Shown here piece after piece: positions 34,701 through 37,404 of a stretch of DNA of 37,404 nucleotides (the first letter of the stretch is position 1; every line of letters begins with the position of its first letter). The stretch covers positions 1 to 37,404 of the forward strand of contig NW_003119929.1 in NCBI RefSeq assembly GCF_000003605.2. The letters are read 5' to 3'. The notes below the pieces were generated by a model. It was not told the origin of the DNA. It ran no database searches and worked only from the letters and a program-made list of their open reading frames with translations. Origin of the DNA: Saccoglossus kowalevskii. Taxonomy: Eukaryota; Hemichordata; Enteropneusta; Harrimaniidae. Position numbers and translations under genes: made by a program.

Positions 34701-36157
34701 TATGGGGGATATTATTAGTTTATAGGTGATTATATTATTAGATGGGTGATTCTATTATTATATGGGTGATTTTATATGTTTATAGGTGATTATATTATTA
34801 GATGGGTGATTCCATTATTATATGGGGGATTTTATTAGTTTATAGGTGATTTAATTACTTTATGGGTGATTCTATTATTAAATGGGTGATTCCTTTATCA
34901 GATTGGTGATTCAATTTTTAGATGTGGGATCCAGTTATTAGATGAGTGATCCTATTATATATTTTGGGTGATTCCATTATTTCATGATATAGGTATTTCC
35001 CTTAGAAGACATAGACATATCTCGTGTACGTGTGAGCAAAACACTGAATTGACAAATCAATGAAATGGAGTAGTACATGCCTGAAAAAATCAGAACGTGC
35101 ATCGCATCCTTACTAATTATAACTAGTACTAATTGTATCTGTGGGTTGGTATCTGAACGATTCACAACAACTAATCTGAATAATATTTCTGTTTTGATAG
35201 AGGTTTGTTTATCATTGATGATAAAGGTATTTTACGTCAGATCACGATGAATGATTTGCCAGTGGGACGTTCTGTGGAAGAAACATTGCGTCTGGTACAA
35301 GCATTCCAGTATACAGACTCCCACGGTGAAGTCTGTCCATGCGAGTGGAAACCAGGAAGTGATACAGTAAGTACATTGAATACAGACACTTGTTACCTTG
35401 TTACTGTAGAATACTTTATTTTCGCTTGGAATTTATTTTCGCTGAATGGATGATTCCGTGAAAATAAAATCCAGCGAATATACTTTTTTTTCTATATTTC
35501 ACATTAAACTCATCAAAAATCAGTGAAAATAAATTCCATACAAAACGCCCAAAAAGCCTTTTCAGCGAAAATTAATTCCAGCGAAAATAAAGTATTCCAC
35601 AGTAATTTATTCCAAAATCACAAAGAAAAGGACAGTCACACTTTCGTCTCCTTGGCAACAATCAGTTGATACAGCATGTGCAGAGAACTTATAACTGTTG
35701 TTGTCATCCATTGTTTGTAAAATTAGCATATTTAGATTAGTAGCATTCTATATTTAACAACCAATGAACATCACAGTCACCCTCTAACTGTATGAACAAA
35801 ATCAAGGCAGCGTTTCCAGTATAGTTGGAGAGGGCTGAAGGACCCATGAAATAATGGTAATCAGGCTAACGGACACTTAGTTACCTCTATACATGGTTGT
35901 AGTAAGAAATCACTACAAATCAGCAACCATTGCCTATTTCACTGTCTAGGATCAACCAGTACATCAATCCTGTAATGTCACAGTGATCTGAAAATATGCA
36001 GTTCTAAAAATTTAAAATAAATCTAGGTAAAGCAGCGAAATTCAATGACATTGTAAATAGGTAGCATATTGTAAATATCCATTTTTTTTTTTCACAGATT
36101 ATTCCAGATCCTGAAAAGAAAAAAGAATACTTTGAGAAGCACGGTGATGAACTATAG
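28796..36157 (+). CDS. PRDX4: Peroxiredoxin-4-like typical 2-Cys peroxiredoxin, complete, six exons
   Basis: It reduces peroxides in the endoplasmic reticulum and feeds oxidising equivalents to disulfide formation. Exons: 28796-28952, 31840-31957, 33278-33394, 34255-34377, 35201-35366, 36098-36157; 246 residues, with exact phase joins. Residues 1-19 or so are a hydrophobic signal peptide ([15 protein letters not shown]). C25 sits where PRDX4 has its extra N-terminal cysteine. [18 protein letters not shown] is the PRDX4-type N-terminal extension, which separates it from PRDX1-3. The active site PLDFTFVCPTE has T93 and peroxidatic C96. R172 completes it and C217 is the resolving cysteine. GGLG (139-142) and YF (238-239) are the hyperoxidation-sensitive motifs. 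Odd points are C219 beside the resolving cysteine and the C-terminus GDEL. Confidence 0.96.
29180..29370 (+). other. Exon-like or retroposed segment with A-rich tail in PRDX4 intron 1
   Basis: After an acceptor-like TATATTGCAG, the frame set by PRDX4 exon 1 stays open for 72 codons (including [17 protein letters not shown]) to a TAA at 29398. It is followed internally by AATAAA (29343) and an A-rich run (29,362-29,377). Exons 1 and 2 join perfectly without it. It may be an alternative last exon, a retroposed sequence, or chance. Confidence 0.2.
29717..29759 (+). CDS. PRDX4: Candidate alternative first exon of PRDX4 without signal peptide
   Basis: Within intron 1, TTTTGCAAGATGGCTGAC gives an ATG at 29717 with a good context. 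It is followed by 14 codons ([14 protein letters not shown]) plus one base, then a strong donor CAG|GTAACT at 29760. The phase equals that of the normal exon 1, so joining to exon 2 at 31840 yields a 208-residue protein starting VSKPAPDW after the leader and lacking the signal peptide. Just upstream, 29,672-29,700 is CpG-containing with GGCGGGA, unlike its surroundings. Unproven: it needs transcript data. Confidence 0.4.
31200..31351. repeat. Diverged single copy of the 157-bp unit from the 2.6-3.2 kb element
   Basis: It shares in order ACCTCT, GATGATATCTTCA, TTTTTAATGAATATTTTT, a TGGGTAAAAATG-like block and ATTGCTTTGATA with the tandem units at 2661-3237. The spacing is the same. It lies in PRDX4 intron 1, in the same orientation. 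Confidence 0.5.
33278..33394 (+). CDS. PRDX4: PRDX4 exon 3, peroxidatic cysteine
   Basis: The upstream exon ends GATTT and this exon starts TACTTTTGTGTGC, so the active-site phenylalanine codon is split across the intron. C96 is encoded at 33288-33290. The exon finishes with [11 protein letters not shown], of which SVDSQFT is echoed in the following intron. Confidence 0.95.
33363..33451 (+). repeat. Partial duplication of PRDX4 exon 3 end in intron 3
   Basis: The 21 bases at 33363-33383 (codons for SVDSQFT) reappear at 33431-33451 with only two changes. Both are C-to-T at third codon positions that keep serine and phenylalanine. After the second copy the similarity stops. The copy lies 36 bp past the donor. 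Confidence 0.55.
33612..33795. mobile_element. Complete 184-bp MITE in PRDX4 intron 3
   Basis: The terminal repeats TACTGTAAAATCTGTATTA (33612-33630) and TAATACAGATTTTACGGTA (33777-33795) are inverted with one mismatch. Similarity extends about five bases further in (AAAAGC and GCTTCT). TA at both ends suits a TA-target family. The 93-codon open frame overlapping it from 33,538 is incidental. Fragments of the same family lie at 8790-8848 and about 9240-9325, with lone ends near 22,250, 22,889 and 23,802. Confidence 0.75.
34383..34978. repeat. 20-bp minisatellite, about 30 copies, filling the 5' end of PRDX4 intron 4
   Basis: Units of the type GGTGATTCCATTATTATATG, GGTGATTTTATTAGTTTATA and GGTGATTATATTATTAGATG repeat in a partly ordered series, often as groups of three or four (60-80 bp). 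The array starts five bases after the donor at 34378 and decays after about 34,880. Several units read ATAGGTGATT, which resembles a 5' splice site. Confidence 0.9.
35201..35366 (+). CDS. PRDX4: PRDX4 exon 5, resolving cysteine
   Basis: It encodes [35 protein letters not shown], then [15 protein letters not shown]. The resolving cysteine C217 is followed at +2 by a second cysteine, where relatives usually have Ala-Gly (CPAGW). The donor GTAAGT at 35367 is canonical. Confidence 0.95.
35402..35604. mobile_element. MITE with long near-perfect terminal inverted repeats in PRDX4 intron 5
   Basis: The left arm (35402-35446: TACTGTAGAATACTTTATT, TTCGC, TGGAATTTATTTTCGCTGAA) and the right arm (35561-35604) are inverted repeats of about 44 bp with two mismatches and one indel. 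TA borders both ends. The interior carries further degenerate copies of GAAAATAAATTCCA, so the whole 203-bp element could fold into a hairpin. It has no coding content. Confidence 0.85.
36098..36157 (+). CDS. PRDX4: PRDX4 exon 6, YF motif and KDEL-like C-terminus
   Basis: Nineteen codons and [22 protein letters not shown]. The YF helix is the C-terminal segment that slows disulfide formation in sensitive peroxiredoxins. The last four residues, GDEL, differ from KDEL or HDEL only at the first position. Confidence 0.95.
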   Translation: MIPDPEKKKEYFEKHGDEL

Positions 36158-36400
36158 ACATCTTGTATCACAGTTTTTCACATTAGACAACATATTAATA
36201 ATTAATTCAGCTTTCTCATTGTAACTAGGTTAGGAAACATTTGGGGGTCTACTTGGACCAAATATTGTTCTATTTGTTGCAGATTGTCATCTGTCAGTGT
36301 GTTAGAATTATTGTCATATATATTGTTAGTTCAATCTACAAAGATTGTATCTACTTTCTACTGTATGTGTTTATTGATGCAATAAAATATGTAGTCCATA
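36158..36400 (+). other. PRDX4: PRDX4 3' UTR with poly(A) signal AATAAA at 36381-36386
   Basis: After the TAG at 36155-36157 the first canonical AATAAA is at 36381-36386, giving a 3' UTR of about 240 nt. Later AATAAA copies (about 36,926 and 37,083) could serve longer forms. Confidence 0.6.
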
Positions 36401-37404
36401 TATGGTAATGTCCATATATGGTAATGTCCCCCGAGTTGACATTGTGATCAAATCGAATAGCAGAATTCAATAATGAATCATCTTACACTTTATGCATTAC
36501 CTCATGTTCCTGAAATAAGAATTGCAGCTGACTTTTAAAGTTTATATCATGTCATTTTATAATCTTAGTGGAACATTATTCTGTTAATATTTCTCAAGGC
36601 GCTTGGATTAGATACTTTTAAAATCAGCCAAGGATCTTGACTTTGTTATCTGGGTCGGAATATTAGCTTTGTTATCTTGGTTGGGATCTTTCTTTGTTAT
36701 TAGGGTTAGATCTTGACTTTGTTATCTGCTGTTACTTTGTGATTCAGTTCTGTCAGTATCTGTGATGTAGTACTTAGTATATTGTGCCCTGTACCTATTA
36801 CATAACAAGACATACCAGTATTACAGAGAACTCTTAAATTAGTGTTAACACATACGCTGCTATGGTATTGATGCTTTATATTTGCCAGGGTGACTATATT
36901 CTTTATTAAATTGAACTTTATACTAAATAAAAAAAAATATATATTTTTCTCAAATTCTCAATGTAGACTTGTATACAGTACCAAATAATCTAGTAAGCAG
37001 GATATACATCACCGTACATACTGTGAATACTTAGTATTATAAATACACATGTTGAGTTACATTTCATTTTATTAGCCTTCAATAATAAAGATCTCTTCAT
37101 AACATTTCTCACTGTGTAAATGCAATTATAATTATATCACTTTGGTTATTTGACCTATTGTATGGCTGTACATTTATTTCCATAATCCCATCCGTCTCTT
37201 TGTTTTATGCAGAGTGTAAACTATAAATCTCACTAAACTCCCAACCCAACATTGTATTTAGCTCGCATATTTTGTGAACTGCTTGTGTAAATCTTTGCAG
37301 GTGACACAGGTTGGATTCAAACCCACAACATTACCACAACAGGTAACACAAGTAGGGTTCATTCCCATAACATTACCCATTATCACAACAGGTTGCATGG
37401 GTAG
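36401..37404. repeat. 3' flank of PRDX4 with short tandem repeats
   Basis: A 15-bp doublet (ATATATGGTAATGTCC) lies at about 36,394-36,429. Four degenerate 25-bp units with CTTTGTTATC lie at about 36,634-36,730. A tandem repeat with units starting CAGGT at 37,298, 37,340 and 37,389 (periods 42 and 49) runs off the window end. No gene was seen. Confidence 0.55.

Overview
This is animal nuclear DNA: three intron-rich protein genes with GT-AG introns in an AT-rich background (roughly one third GC by eye), full of short inverted-repeat elements and minisatellites. There is no sign of bacterial organisation. The proteins look like those of an invertebrate deuterostome or another marine invertebrate. 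An acorn worm or lancelet would fit, but nothing here fixes the species. I rebuilt the exon structures by hand from splice sites and reading phase.

Layout. (1) About 1-10,950, plus strand: NDC80/HEC1, the outer-kinetochore microtubule-binding subunit. Fourteen exons are visible, coding 561 residues from just before the calponin-homology domain to the stop. The N-terminal tail was not found. (2) About 10,950-14,950: non-coding DNA between the convergent NDC80 and CCDC181 genes, with diverged repeats and a 47-bp minisatellite. (3) 15,457-26,242, minus strand: a CCDC181-like coiled-coil protein of 457 residues in four coding exons, with a non-coding first exon 4.2 kb upstream. (4) About 26,450-28,190: intergenic DNA, then the 3' end of a decayed non-LTR retrotransposon at 28,190-28,744. 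(5) 28,796-36,157, plus strand: a complete six-exon PRDX4-like typical 2-Cys peroxiredoxin of 246 residues with a signal peptide. (6) 36,158-37,404: its 3' UTR and repeat-rich flank.

The genes are ordinary and share no pathway: chromosome segregation, cilium or flagellum, and redox/secretory folding. The points worth checking are: a candidate alternative PRDX4 first exon without a signal peptide; a PRDX4 C-terminus ending GDEL; an extra cysteine two residues after the resolving cysteine; a phase-compatible 57-bp cassette exon in CCDC181 whose acceptor lies in one arm of a perfect inverted repeat; a partial copy of a PRDX4 exon differing only at third codon positions; and several non-autonomous transposon families. 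The octamer TACCGGTA also seems over-represented, with apparent CpG-decay derivatives. I found no convincing new multi-gene system, no tRNA, rRNA or CRISPR, and no operon-like arrangement.
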